From: a bacterium
GTDB taxonomy: Bacteria > Krumholzibacteriota > Krumholzibacteria > LZORAL124-64-63
Assembly (NCBI GenBank): GCA_003646045.1
Contig: QNDV01000228.1
Location: forward strand, 1-5,051
Direction of reading: 5' to 3'
Length of the DNA stretch: 5,051 nucleotides
Part shown: positions 1-5,051 of the stretch, in pieces
How the letters are laid out: each line of letters starts with the position of its first letter
Numbering within the stretch: position 1 is the stretch's first letter
The notes under the pieces: generated by a model
Seen by the model: the letters and a program-made list of their open reading frames with translations, nothing else
The model's database searches: none
What the model was told of the DNA's origin: nothing
Translations under genes and position numbers: made by a program

Positions 1-194
1 CAGACTTTGATGATAGACTGCCTCGTAACACCCAGCCTCTTCGCCTCTCTATCTAGCGATTCGACCATCCAAGTCGGGAAATCCACGTTGATCCGTTTCG
101 GTTCCTGGTTCCGCCGACGCGCCTTGGAAAGATCCAACTCGGAGGTGATGTCCTCACCCCTATCAAACTTCTCGTCGAAATTACGGGCCTTCAT
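1..194 (-). CDS. brnA: BrnA family antitoxin, partial (C-terminus beyond the left edge)
   Basis: This is the antitoxin and DNA-binding repressor partner of BrnT. In the family, BrnA neutralises the BrnT ribonuclease by direct binding and autorepresses the operon through a ribbon-helix-helix-type domain. The first 64 residues are visible. They include the BrnA hallmarks: an N-terminal KARNFDEKFDRGEDI segment (residues 2-16), a LDLSKARR stretch (20-27), then RINVDFPTWMVESLDREAKRL (34-54) and GVTRQSIIKV (55-64), which is the RHH strand and helices. The window ends just before the usual 'W-I-A-E-R-L' region, so the gene is cut by the edge and not broken. The ATG is set by a strong Shine-Dalgarno AGGAGGT at 203-209, 8 nt upstream, and lies inside the end of brnT (14-nt overlap), so the two genes are translationally coupled. 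The strong SD contrasts with the poor one of brnT, which would favour antitoxin excess (inference). Confidence 0.93.
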   Translation of the reverse strand, partial: MKARNFDEKFDRGEDITSELDLSKARRRNQEPKRINVDFPTWMVESLDREAKRLGVTRQSIIKV

Positions 195-456
195 AAATCT
201 CTACCTCCTCGATCCTTGCGCGCCTGACCGAAATGATTCGGACTCGGTTGTCGCGATAGGTGATGACCGCTGACCAGTGTTTCCCGCGTATCTTCCCGAT
301 GACAAGGAATCTTGGTTCATCCGGGGTCCGTGCGGGAATCTCGATCAGCATGTCATCGAACCACAGCAACTGGGCTTGTTCGAAGTCGATACTGTGTTTC
401 GATTTATTGGACTGACTCTTCGACTCGTCGAATTCGAATTCCAAAGACACCCCCAT
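181..456 (-). CDS. brnT: BrnT family toxin (ribonuclease)
   Basis: This is a small 91-residue protein of the BrnT toxin family, RelE-fold ribonucleases that block translation by cutting RNA and are neutralised by BrnA. Visible family signatures are FEFDESK (7-13), N17 followed by KHSIDFEQAQ (20-29), the RFLVIG strand (49-54), and the C-terminal VRIISVRRAR (72-81), then E83/E84 and Y88. Length is normal for the family. It is the first gene of the brnT-brnA operon, the usual order. The start is uncertain. The ATG at 456 has no Shine-Dalgarno sequence and would be preceded by a leader of only ~16 nt. An in-frame TTG at 444 would give MEFEFDESK, closer to how many BrnT proteins begin, and has GGGGG 5 nt upstream. 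Base composition is more AT-rich than the genes to the right, consistent with horizontal acquisition (inference). Confidence 0.93.
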   Translation of the reverse strand: MGVSLEFEFDESKSQSNKSKHSIDFEQAQLLWFDDMLIEIPARTPDEPRFLVIGKIRGKHWSAVITYRDNRVRIISVRRARIEEVEIYEGP

Positions 457-461
457 TTTGT

Positions 462-476
462 TGGTATTTATGGTAT
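462..476. promoter_or_regulatory. Possible BrnA operator: TGGTAT direct repeat
   Basis: TGGTAT occurs twice (462-467 and 471-476), separated by TTA, giving a 9-bp period just downstream of the -10 box and over the predicted transcription start. BrnA is known to autorepress its own operon, so a repeat at this place is a natural operator candidate. Only the repeat is seen; the binding is inference. A flanking ATATA-TTT-TATAT inverted repeat overlaps the -10 box and could equally take part. Confidence 0.35.
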
Positions 477-478
477 AT

Positions 479-507
479 ATTTTATATCTTTATTATCCCC
501 TAGTCAA
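479..507 (-). promoter_or_regulatory. Sigma-70-type promoter of brnTA
   Basis: On the minus strand there is a -35 box TTGACT (507-502), a 17-bp spacer, and a -10 box TAAAAT (484-479). The boxes match consensus at five of six positions each. The predicted transcript would start near 472, giving a ~16-nt leader before the brnT ATG at 456. The surrounding DNA is very AT-rich compared with the rest of the window. Confidence 0.72.
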
Positions 508-811
508 CTCTGTTTTCTCCAATGCCCAGCTAACTAAACTCTTGAGTCGTGTCTTGAAGATTGTTTCTGCCGCCGCGGATCGTCACTGCTGCTCTCAATG
601 TGTCAATTATGCAGACATTAATGACAATACCATGGCCCCCGGGGGCCACGGATACCCCCTGATCCGGCCAGCAACAATTTCCGAGACACAACCTACCCTT
701 TCAGCCAAAGATCGGTCAACCTTCGGCCTCTCCAGGCGATAATAAACCCGTATCCCGGCCCACATTCGGCGGTGGCGTTTCCAGCTACCGCGATGCCGGG
801 ATTGTACCAGT
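508..811. other. Intergenic region between brnTA and the histidine kinase gene
   Basis: This stretch separates two genes read in opposite directions, brnT (leftward) and the kinase (rightward). Short open frames exist in it, but their translations lack domain resemblance and a Shine-Dalgarno-supported start, so no gene is called. It holds a GC-rich 22-bp palindrome (630-651) and a looser TGTCA...TGACA inverted repeat (601-626). It also has a GATAAT at 738-743 that could be a -10 element for the kinase gene but lacks a convincing -35 box. Composition changes from AT-rich on the brnTA side to GC-rich on the kinase side. Confidence 0.6.
630..651. repeat. 22-bp near-perfect palindrome in intergenic DNA
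   Basis: The arms are CCATGGCCCCC and GGGGGCCACGG, symmetric about 640/641 with one mismatched pair. The inner 16 bases (633-648) are perfectly palindromic. There is no spacer and no following T-run, so it does not look like an intrinsic terminator. A protein-binding site or a cruciform-type element are the alternatives, and nothing in the sequence decides between them. Confidence 0.6.
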
Positions 812-2950
812 ATGGTGAGGCTACCCACGGGCATGTCCAGGTTCTTCAACAGATGGCAAAACAGGATCCGCTGGCGTTTGCACGCGCGGGTGGCGCCGGT
901 GATGGCCGTGGCGCTGCTGGTGCTGGGCGGACTGGGGTGGTGGGGTGCCCATCAAACAGCGCTCCGCGCCCTGGACGAGGCAAACCAGCTTGCCGTACTC
1001 GATCTGGCCCGGGCGGTACGTACCGCCGCCCTGGTGGAAGCCCTGGACCTCGACGCCGGGGTGGGAGGCCAGCCCCGCGGCGCCGTGTTGGCCGTGATCC
1101 CGCGGGCCGACGCCGACCTGATCAAACTGGACCGCACCCTGGATACGGCGCTGAATCGCACCCGGGTCGCCGACTGGCTTGCCGCCCGGATCGCTGCCGA
1201 CGGCCGTGACGCGGGTTGGCCGCGCCCCGAGGTTCTGACCGGTATGGATTCCGACGCACAGGTGTCCTGCCATGCGCCCCTGGTCCTCGACGGGGCAGGT
1301 TCAAGGGATCATCCGGTCCTGCCGGTGGTGCTGCGCCGCGGTGATGGGGAGCAACCCGTTGCCGTGGGCCTGCTGGATCCGGCGGCACTGGTGCCGATGG
1401 ATCATCCCCACGGCGAGTGGTGGTGCCTGCTGACCGCCGACGGCCGCGTCCTGGCCGAGTATCCCGCCACGACCATACCCGCGGACTTGCGCCGACAAGC
1501 CATGGCGACCCTTGACGAGAGCACTTTCCGTGGTCCGGACGGTTGGCTCGTGACGCGTTTCGCCGTGCCGAATCTGCCCTTCGGGATCCTGGTGGCCGGC
1601 CGGCCCACACCGGTATCCGCTTCTTTCCGCACCCTCCAGATCACATTGGTGGCGCTGGTGTTGCTGGCCCTGCTGGGCGCCGGGTATGCCGCCGATCACG
1701 TGATGAGAGGGGTCACGAGACGTCTTACCGGCCTGGGCGAAGCCATGGAGGATCTGGCCCGCGGCAACGACTCGCGGCGGCTGGAGGCACAAGGCAGCGA
1801 TGATGTCACCCGGGTCGAGAGCTGGTTCAACATCATGGCCACGAGCCTGGACGAGGCTCACCGCACCGTGAACGAGAAGGAAGCCCACCTGAGCACGGCC
1901 CTCGAGAACATGCGGATGCTGGACCAGGCCAAGGACGATTTCCTGGTGCTGGTTTCCCACGAGGTGCGCACGCCCCTGACCTGCATCATGGGCGGATTGG
2001 ACCACCTCGAGTCGGTGCTGGCCAAGGCACAGGATACCGACCGCGACACCATCGACAATCTCCAACTGCCAGACGTGGTGGATGTGATCTCCAGCAGCAG
2101 CAGGCGCCTGAACGATTTTCTCACCGACGCCCTGCAGATCACCGCCCTCCAGTCGGGGGGTCGTTGCCTCGAACTGGGTCCGCTGACCTTGGCTAACCTG
2201 CTGGAACCGGCCCTGGCGAATATCAGGGACGAGGCCGCCGGTCGGAACATCACTATCACCGACGAGCTCTCCGGCCAATGTGACTGGATGGTACTGGCGG
2301 ACGCGCGGATCCTGCAGGTGGCCGTGACCAAACTCCTGGACAACGCCATCCGCCACAACGAGGAATCGGGGCAGGTGATATTGCGCGAAGTGGATCTGGT
2401 GCCTGATCTGGGTACGGTGCGCGATCTGATCACCCCCGAGGGTATCGACCGCCTGCGGGAGCACCCGACCTTCGAGCACTGGGCCGACGAGGATCTGCGC
2501 TGGCGCATCCTGGAAGTGTACAACACGGGACCTGCCATCCCCGCCGACCGCACCGAGGCCCTGTTCGCCAAGTTCGAGGTGGTGGAGCCTCTCGCCAACC
2601 ACGGTCGGGGCACGGGCCTGAGCCTGCCCATCGCCCGGGCGGCCGTGGAGCAGCACGGTGGTCGCCTGCTGATGACCAGCAGCAACCGGGATGGCACATC
2701 GTTCTACGTGTTGCTGCCCACCCTGCAGACAGTCGCGGTGCCAGCTGATCCGCGGGGGCTATGGGACGATCTGCCCCAGCGTTGCCGCGGCCGAGCCAGT
2801 GACGAAGAGATCGGCGTGGTGGCTCACGCCGCTCGGTTCGATATTGAACTCGACGACGGGGACGCCCCGGCTGCCGGCGAGGCCGACCAGACCGGCGGCG
2901 GGGTAGACGGCGCCGGCCGTCCCGATCACGAGAAAGAGCCCGCATTCTGA
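812..2950 (+). CDS. Membrane-bound sensor histidine kinase (Cache-like sensor, HAMP, HisKA, HATPase)
   Basis: This is a two-component sensor kinase of the inner membrane. It autophosphorylates on histidine and would pass phosphate to a response regulator, which is not in this window. Order: TM1 (~28-46), extracytoplasmic domain (~47-273) ending in a Cache-like WLVTRFAVPNLPFGILVAGR (245-264), TM2 (~275-294), HAMP (~295-348), a coiled-coil-like linker, and HisKA with SHEVRTPL (phosphoacceptor H383; HExxT motif suggests phosphatase activity too). The HATPase has N box LLDNAIRHN (N511), G1 NTGPAIP (571-577) and G2 GRGTG (598-602). The G1 box has Asn where most kinases have Asp and Ala for the second Gly, a variant seen in other kinases. 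The ATPase fold ends near residue 638. The last ~74 residues are low-complexity, match no domain, and are mostly encoded opposite the sirtuin gene. The start could be 812 or 833; neither has an ideal Shine-Dalgarno sequence (GGTGAGG lies 12 nt before 833). The ligand is unknown. Confidence 0.93.
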   Translation: MVRLPTGMSRFFNRWQNRIRWRLHARVAPVMAVALLVLGGLGWWGAHQTALRALDEANQLAVLDLARAVRTAALVEALDLDAGVGGQPRGAVLAVIPRADADLIKLDRTLDTALNRTRVADWLAARIAADGRDAGWPRPEVLTGMDSDAQVSCHAPLVLDGAGSRDHPVLPVVLRRGDGEQPVAVGLLDPAALVPMDHPHGEWWCLLTADGRVLAEYPATTIPADLRRQAMATLDESTFRGPDGWLVTRFAVPNLPFGILVAGRPTPVSASFRTLQITLVALVLLALLGAGYAADHVMRGVTRRLTGLGEAMEDLARGNDSRRLEAQGSDDVTRVESWFNIMATSLDEAHRTVNEKEAHLSTALENMRMLDQAKDDFLVLVSHEVRTPLTCIMGGLDHLESVLAKAQDTDRDTIDNLQLPDVVDVISSSSRRLNDFLTDALQITALQSGGRCLELGPLTLANLLEPALANIRDEAAGRNITITDELSGQCDWMVLADARILQVAVTKLLDNAIRHNEESGQVILREVDLVPDLGTVRDLITPEGIDRLREHPTFEHWADEDLRWRILEVYNTGPAIPADRTEALFAKFEVVEPLANHGRGTGLSLPIARAAVEQHGGRLLMTSSNRDGTSFYVLLPTLQTVAVPADPRGLWDDLPQRCRGRASDEEIGVVAHAARFDIELDDGDAPAAGEADQTGGGVDGAGRPDHEKEPAF

Positions 2951-3490
2951 TACGGCCTGCTCCGAGGCCATGGCCACCGCCGGGTCGATACCCTCTCCGA
3001 ACCAGACCACGCCCGGACGCAACGCACCCTTGCAGGCTTTGCAGTGCAGCAATTCCGGTTGGGGCACACGGCGGTCTTCCCCCTCGACCCCGCACACGGT
3101 GCAGCGCAGGTTCCAGATCGAGCCGTGGTACTCGAGCACGCGACTGCTGCCGGCCTGCTGGTGGTAGCCGTCCACGTTCTGGGTGACGACGGTTACCGGG
3201 GCGTGGGCTTCGACCAGGGCCAGGGCCTCGTGGGCCTCGTTGGGTGCCGAGTCGGCAATGAGTCCGCGGCGCCAGTCGTACCAGCGCCAGACCAGCTCCG
3301 GATCCCGGGCGAAGGCCTGGGGAGTGGCCAGGTCCTGGGGCCGGTACTGGGCCCACAGGCTGTCCTGCTCACCGCGAAAAGTGGGGATGCCGCTGGCCGC
3401 CGAAATGCCGGCGCCTGTCAGTACGGCCACCGGCGTGCCGTCCTCGATCAGGCGGCGCACATCCGAAATTTCCATTGTCGATCCCGCCAT
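2759..3490 (-). CDS. Sir2-family NAD-dependent protein deacylase, class III type (CobB/SIRT5-like)
   Basis: This cytoplasmic enzyme removes acyl groups from protein lysines, consuming NAD+ and giving nicotinamide and O-acyl-ADP-ribose. Numbering here is from the longest start at 3508. Motifs are GAGISAASGIPTFRG (32-46, NAD binding), TQNVDGYH (109-116), catalytic H128 in EYHGS, zinc cysteines C136/C139 and C156/C159, then LRPGVVWFGE (163-172), IGTAGAVYPA (194-203) and the NIEP...DLFVTGSA end. Y77-D-W-R80 matches the YxxR of class III sirtuins, which favour succinyl, malonyl or glutaryl lysine (inference of substrate). Length is normal and the C-terminus complete. Three in-frame ATGs exist (3508, 3490, 3475). 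The start at 3490 is chosen because GGAAGGA precedes it with 6 nt spacing; at 3508 the AAGG abuts the ATG. The 3' 192 nt overlap the convergent kinase gene. Position 115 is Tyr where Leu is usual. Confidence 0.93.
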   Translation of the reverse strand: MAGSTMEISDVRRLIEDGTPVAVLTGAGISAASGIPTFRGEQDSLWAQYRPQDLATPQAFARDPELVWRWYDWRRGLIADSAPNEAHEALALVEAHAPVTVVTQNVDGYHQQAGSSRVLEYHGSIWNLRCTVCGVEGEDRRVPQPELLHCKACKGALRPGVVWFGEGIDPAVAMASEQAVSECGLFLVIGTAGAVYPAAGLVGLAGSRGVPVVEFNIEPSGVSHHADLFVTGSAAATLGQIVP

Positions 3491-3600
3491 GGTCGATCCT
3501 TCCGCCATCCTTCACCCATTGCCGCCGCGCACGGTTTGGACCATCATGGTCGAGCATACCGTGTCCAACGCGTCCCCACCACCCGGGAGAAGCCAGCGTC
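3491..3600. promoter_or_regulatory. Divergent control region between sirtuin and metallopeptidase genes
   Basis: About 110 nt separate the outward-reading sirtuin and metallopeptidase genes, so promoters of both should lie here or overlap the coding starts. It contains a perfect inverted repeat GACCAT-C-ATGGTC (3539-3551). The 9-mer CATGGTCGA occurs at 3488-3496 and 3545-3553, with a one-mismatch copy at 3473-3481. No convincing -35/-10 pair was found on either strand. An operator role is inference. Confidence 0.35.
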
Positions 3601-4494
3601 TTGATCCGCCGTCTCATCCTGACCCTGCTGCTGCTGGGCGTCGCTACCGGCGCGCGGGGCCAGGTATCACATGTAGTGGCGCCTCCGGTGCGCTTCGTCA
3701 CCGATGGTAACACGGCTGTCGGGGCGGCCGATCGCTGTCACCGGATCTGGATTGCCGAGGGCCCCGGCCTGGCGGCGGCCCTGGTGCCCGCCGGCACCGA
3801 ACTCGATACGGTCACCTGCTTCCTGCTCACCAGCGCTCGCTTCGAGGCCGAGTTCGGGCGCTCCATACCGGACTGGGGCATAGGCGTGGCCTTGTCGCAG
3901 CACCGGGTCATCGCCATCGATGTGGAGCGTCTGTCCACCGTGGGCCGCGGCCTGCGCGAGGTATTCCTGCACGAGATGGTCCACGCCCTGCTGTTCATGT
4001 CCGCCGGCGAGACCTGGCTGCCCACCTGGTTCCACGAGGGCTGTGCCATGCGCTGGTCCGGGGAGTGGCGTTTCACCGATACGGTATCCCTGGCCCTGGA
4101 AGGACGAGTGCCGGACCTGGACCGGTTGCAGGGTCGCTTTCCCGCCGTGGCGACCATGGCCGACCGGGCCTACCGCACGAGCCTGCTGGCGGTGGACTGG
4201 CTGCAGGAGCGGCACGGTCCGCACACCGTGGTGGCGGTGGTGGCGGCCACCCGTCGCCATGGCAACTTCGGCTACGGTTTCGAGGACGCCACCGGCGAAT
4301 CCCTCGATTCCTTCACCAACGCCTTTGCCGCCCGCATGCGCCTGCGTTTCGGTTGGCTGGTGATGCTGACCCGCTGGCCCACCCTGTTCGTGCTGCTGGC
4401 GCTGATCCTGATGGTGGGGGCGGTGCGCAAGACGATTATCGCCCGTCGTCGCCTGGCCGCCATGGAGGATGAAGAGGCCCGTCCGGAATCCTGA
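3601..4494 (+). CDS. Secreted or membrane-anchored gluzincin metallopeptidase (peptidase MA-like)
   Basis: This is a 297-residue protein read from a TTG codon. That start puts a clean signal peptide at the very N-terminus: IRR, then hydrophobic ILTLLLLGVATG, with probable cleavage ARG^QV near residue 20. A purine-rich GGGAG lies 11 nt before it. Upstream in-frame codons back to the ATG at 3475 would bury the signal and overlap the sirtuin start, so they are rejected. The zinc site is HEMVH (124-128) with E125 as general base, followed 18 residues later by WFHEGCA, whose E146 is the likely third ligand. This HExxH...E arrangement is that of peptidase-MA/gluzincin enzymes. The preceding DWGIGVALSQHRVIAID resembles the strand before the helix in that family. 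A TM segment (~253-274) followed by RRR and an acidic tail predicts a single C-terminal anchor with the catalytic domain outside the cytoplasm. The substrate is unknown. Confidence 0.85.
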   Translation: MIRRLILTLLLLGVATGARGQVSHVVAPPVRFVTDGNTAVGAADRCHRIWIAEGPGLAAALVPAGTELDTVTCFLLTSARFEAEFGRSIPDWGIGVALSQHRVIAIDVERLSTVGRGLREVFLHEMVHALLFMSAGETWLPTWFHEGCAMRWSGEWRFTDTVSLALEGRVPDLDRLQGRFPAVATMADRAYRTSLLAVDWLQERHGPHTVVAVVAATRRHGNFGYGFEDATGESLDSFTNAFAARMRLRFGWLVMLTRWPTLFVLLALILMVGAVRKTIIARRRLAAMEDEEARPES

Positions 4495-4496
4495 AG

Positions 4497-4525
4497 CCAT
4501 GCAATCCGCCCGACAGGCGGCATGG
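4497..4525 (+). other. Imperfect hairpin just after the metallopeptidase gene
   Basis: CCGCC (4506-4510) pairs with GGCGG (4516-4520) around a CGACA loop. The stem continues with CCATG (4497-4501) against CATGG (4521-4525) across a CAAT bulge. It begins 2 nt after the stop codon, the place expected for a transcript end. It lacks a T-run, so it is not a standard intrinsic terminator; it may stabilise the mRNA 3' end or help factor-dependent termination (inference). Confidence 0.4.
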
Positions 4526-4641
4526 TATACCGGCTCCCCTGCCCCGTGATCCGTATCCCGACCTTCCCCATGTTCCCCTATGCCGGAGTGAAATAACCCA
4601 CAAGGGCACCTGCCAATGTCCGCCGTGTAGTTTCCTGCCTG

Positions 4642-4657
4642 TGGCACTCCGGTTGCA
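4642..4657 (+). promoter_or_regulatory. Sigma-54 (RpoN) -24/-12 promoter
   Basis: The sequence TGGCAC-TCCGG-TTGCA matches the sigma-54 consensus TGGCACG-N4-TTGCW at all positions but one. The invariant GG (4643-4644) and GC (4655-4656) are at the required 12-bp spacing. Transcription would begin about 4668, giving a ~50-nt leader before the GTG at 4718. Sigma-54 promoters need an AAA+ enhancer-binding activator, so the downstream gene should be silent until an activator fires. No activator gene is present in the window and no clear upstream enhancer palindrome was identified. Confidence 0.82.
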
Positions 4658-4717
4658 CATCCCCGTGGGAATACGACAAGCGCTGGACATTCGCACGGAC
4701 ACGGGAGCTGAAGAGAC

Positions 4718-5051
4718 GTGAATACGAAGCAGGCATTTCTCATTTTCAGTCTGATTGCGGGTCTGACCGTCTTGGCCGGCATGGCCTCGGCCCAGTCCCA
4801 GGACTATCGCTATCACTGGGCTCCCAGTCCCGACGCGGATCTCCAGGGCAATCAGCTGCCCTCCGCCGTGGGTTACCAGGTCTGGATGCGCGAGGATGCC
4901 GAAGCACCGCGTCTGGTGGCGACGGTCCTGGCCGATACCACCTACATCCTGACTGTCCAGGCCGGCGTGGTGGCGCGTCTACGCGTTTGTGGCGTTGCCG
5001 GCGACGGGGCCACGTCCGAGATGAGCGCCTGGTCGGATCCGGTGTACTTCG
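4718..5051 (+). CDS. Secreted protein with fibronectin type III-like domain, partial (runs off right edge)
   Basis: The open frame starts at GTG (4718), has 111 complete codons and continues past the window. The N-terminus is a textbook signal peptide: NTKQ, a hydrophobic core AFLIFSLIAGLTVLAGM, and a signal peptidase I site ASA^QS after residue 25. The mature part (30-111) reads like a single FnIII sandwich: a tryptophan strand (YRYHW, 30-34), GYQVW (52-56), ADTTYIL (72-78), a G-x-x-x-RLRVCGV strand (83-93), then S-A-W-SDPVYF (103-111). FnIII folds serve in adhesion or as modules in larger exoproteins. The part seen has no catalytic motif, and any further domains lie beyond the window. A GGGAG (4703-4707) 10 nt upstream is the likely ribosome site. 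It follows a sigma-54 promoter, so it is probably expressed apart from the metallopeptidase gene. The specific function is unknown. Confidence 0.8.
   Translation, partial: MNTKQAFLIFSLIAGLTVLAGMASAQSQDYRYHWAPSPDADLQGNQLPSAVGYQVWMREDAEAPRLVATVLADTTYILTVQAGVVARLRVCGVAGDGATSEMSAWSDPVYF

Noticed and set aside
430..441. Perfect 12-bp palindrome made of two adjoining EcoRI-like sites
   Set aside because: It lies inside brnT and encodes the family-typical E-F-E-F residues, so coding explains it.
601..626. TGTCA...TGACA inverted repeat upstream of the kinase gene
   Set aside because: Only five contiguous base pairs with a 16-nt spacer, which is expected by chance.
458..742. Plus-strand open frame of 94 codons in the intergenic region
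   Set aside because: The translation resembles no family, there is no Shine-Dalgarno, and it covers the brnTA promoter in antisense.
738..743. GATAAT as a -10 box for the kinase gene
   Set aside because: No recognisable -35 hexamer 16-18 bp upstream, so a single AT-rich hexamer is not enough to call a promoter.
607..849. Minus-strand open frame of 80 codons overlapping the kinase start
   Set aside because: Arg-rich low-information translation, no ribosome site, and overlap with a real gene start.
1301..2656. Long minus-strand open frame (451 codons) opposite the kinase gene
   Set aside because: It is a shadow of the GC-rich kinase gene; the translation is His/Gln/Gly-rich with no domain, while the plus strand encodes all kinase motifs.
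3536..3560. TTGGAC/CATACC as a promoter for the metallopeptidase gene
   Set aside because: Spacing is only 13 bp and the -10 box is poor; the opposite-strand TATGCT also lacks a fitting -35 box.
3475..3600. N-terminal extension of the metallopeptidase from the ATG at 3475
   Set aside because: It would place 42 Pro/Ser-rich residues ahead of a clean signal peptide and overlap the sirtuin start; the TTG at 3601 fits better.
3667..4782. Long minus-strand open frame (371 codons) opposite the metallopeptidase gene
   Set aside because: Low-complexity His/Gly/Gln-rich translation. The plus-strand frame has a signal peptide, HExxH site and TM helix.

Overview
The window comes from a GC-rich bacterial genome. 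Most coding sequence is strongly biased to G/C at third codon positions, while the first ~600 bases are visibly more AT-rich. The species cannot be named from the sequence. A Cache-type sensor kinase, a class III-type sirtuin, a secreted FnIII-fold protein and a textbook sigma-54 promoter would fit an environmental Gram-negative lineage (deltaproteobacterial or FCB/Krumholzibacteria-like), but that placement is inference.

Layout. (1) 1-507, minus strand: a BrnT/BrnA type II toxin-antitoxin operon. The toxin gene brnT comes first and overlaps the antitoxin gene brnA by 14 nt; brnA runs off the left edge. A well-formed sigma-70-type promoter lies immediately upstream of brnT. (2) 508-811: intergenic DNA with no convincing gene, containing a 22-bp near-perfect GC palindrome. 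(3) 812-2950, plus strand: a membrane histidine kinase (TM, periplasmic Cache-like sensor, TM, HAMP, HisKA, HATPase). No response regulator is present in the window. (4) 2759-3490 (longest possible start 3508), minus strand: a Sir2-family NAD-dependent deacylase, convergent with the kinase and overlapping its 3' end by 192 nt in exact antisense codon register. (5) 3601-4494, plus strand, divergent from the sirtuin: a signal-peptide-bearing gluzincin metallopeptidase (HExxH...E) with a C-terminal membrane anchor. (6) A sigma-54 (-24/-12) promoter at 4642-4657 drives a GTG-started secreted protein with an FnIII-like domain (4718 to the right edge).

The genes are mostly single transcription units with alternating strands, so only brnTA is a clear operon. 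No mobile element, RNA gene or CRISPR array was seen. No wholly new system is demonstrable. The best leads are the antisense-register overlap of kinase and sirtuin, the sigma-54 promoter of the secreted FnIII protein, and the duplicated start region of the sirtuin.
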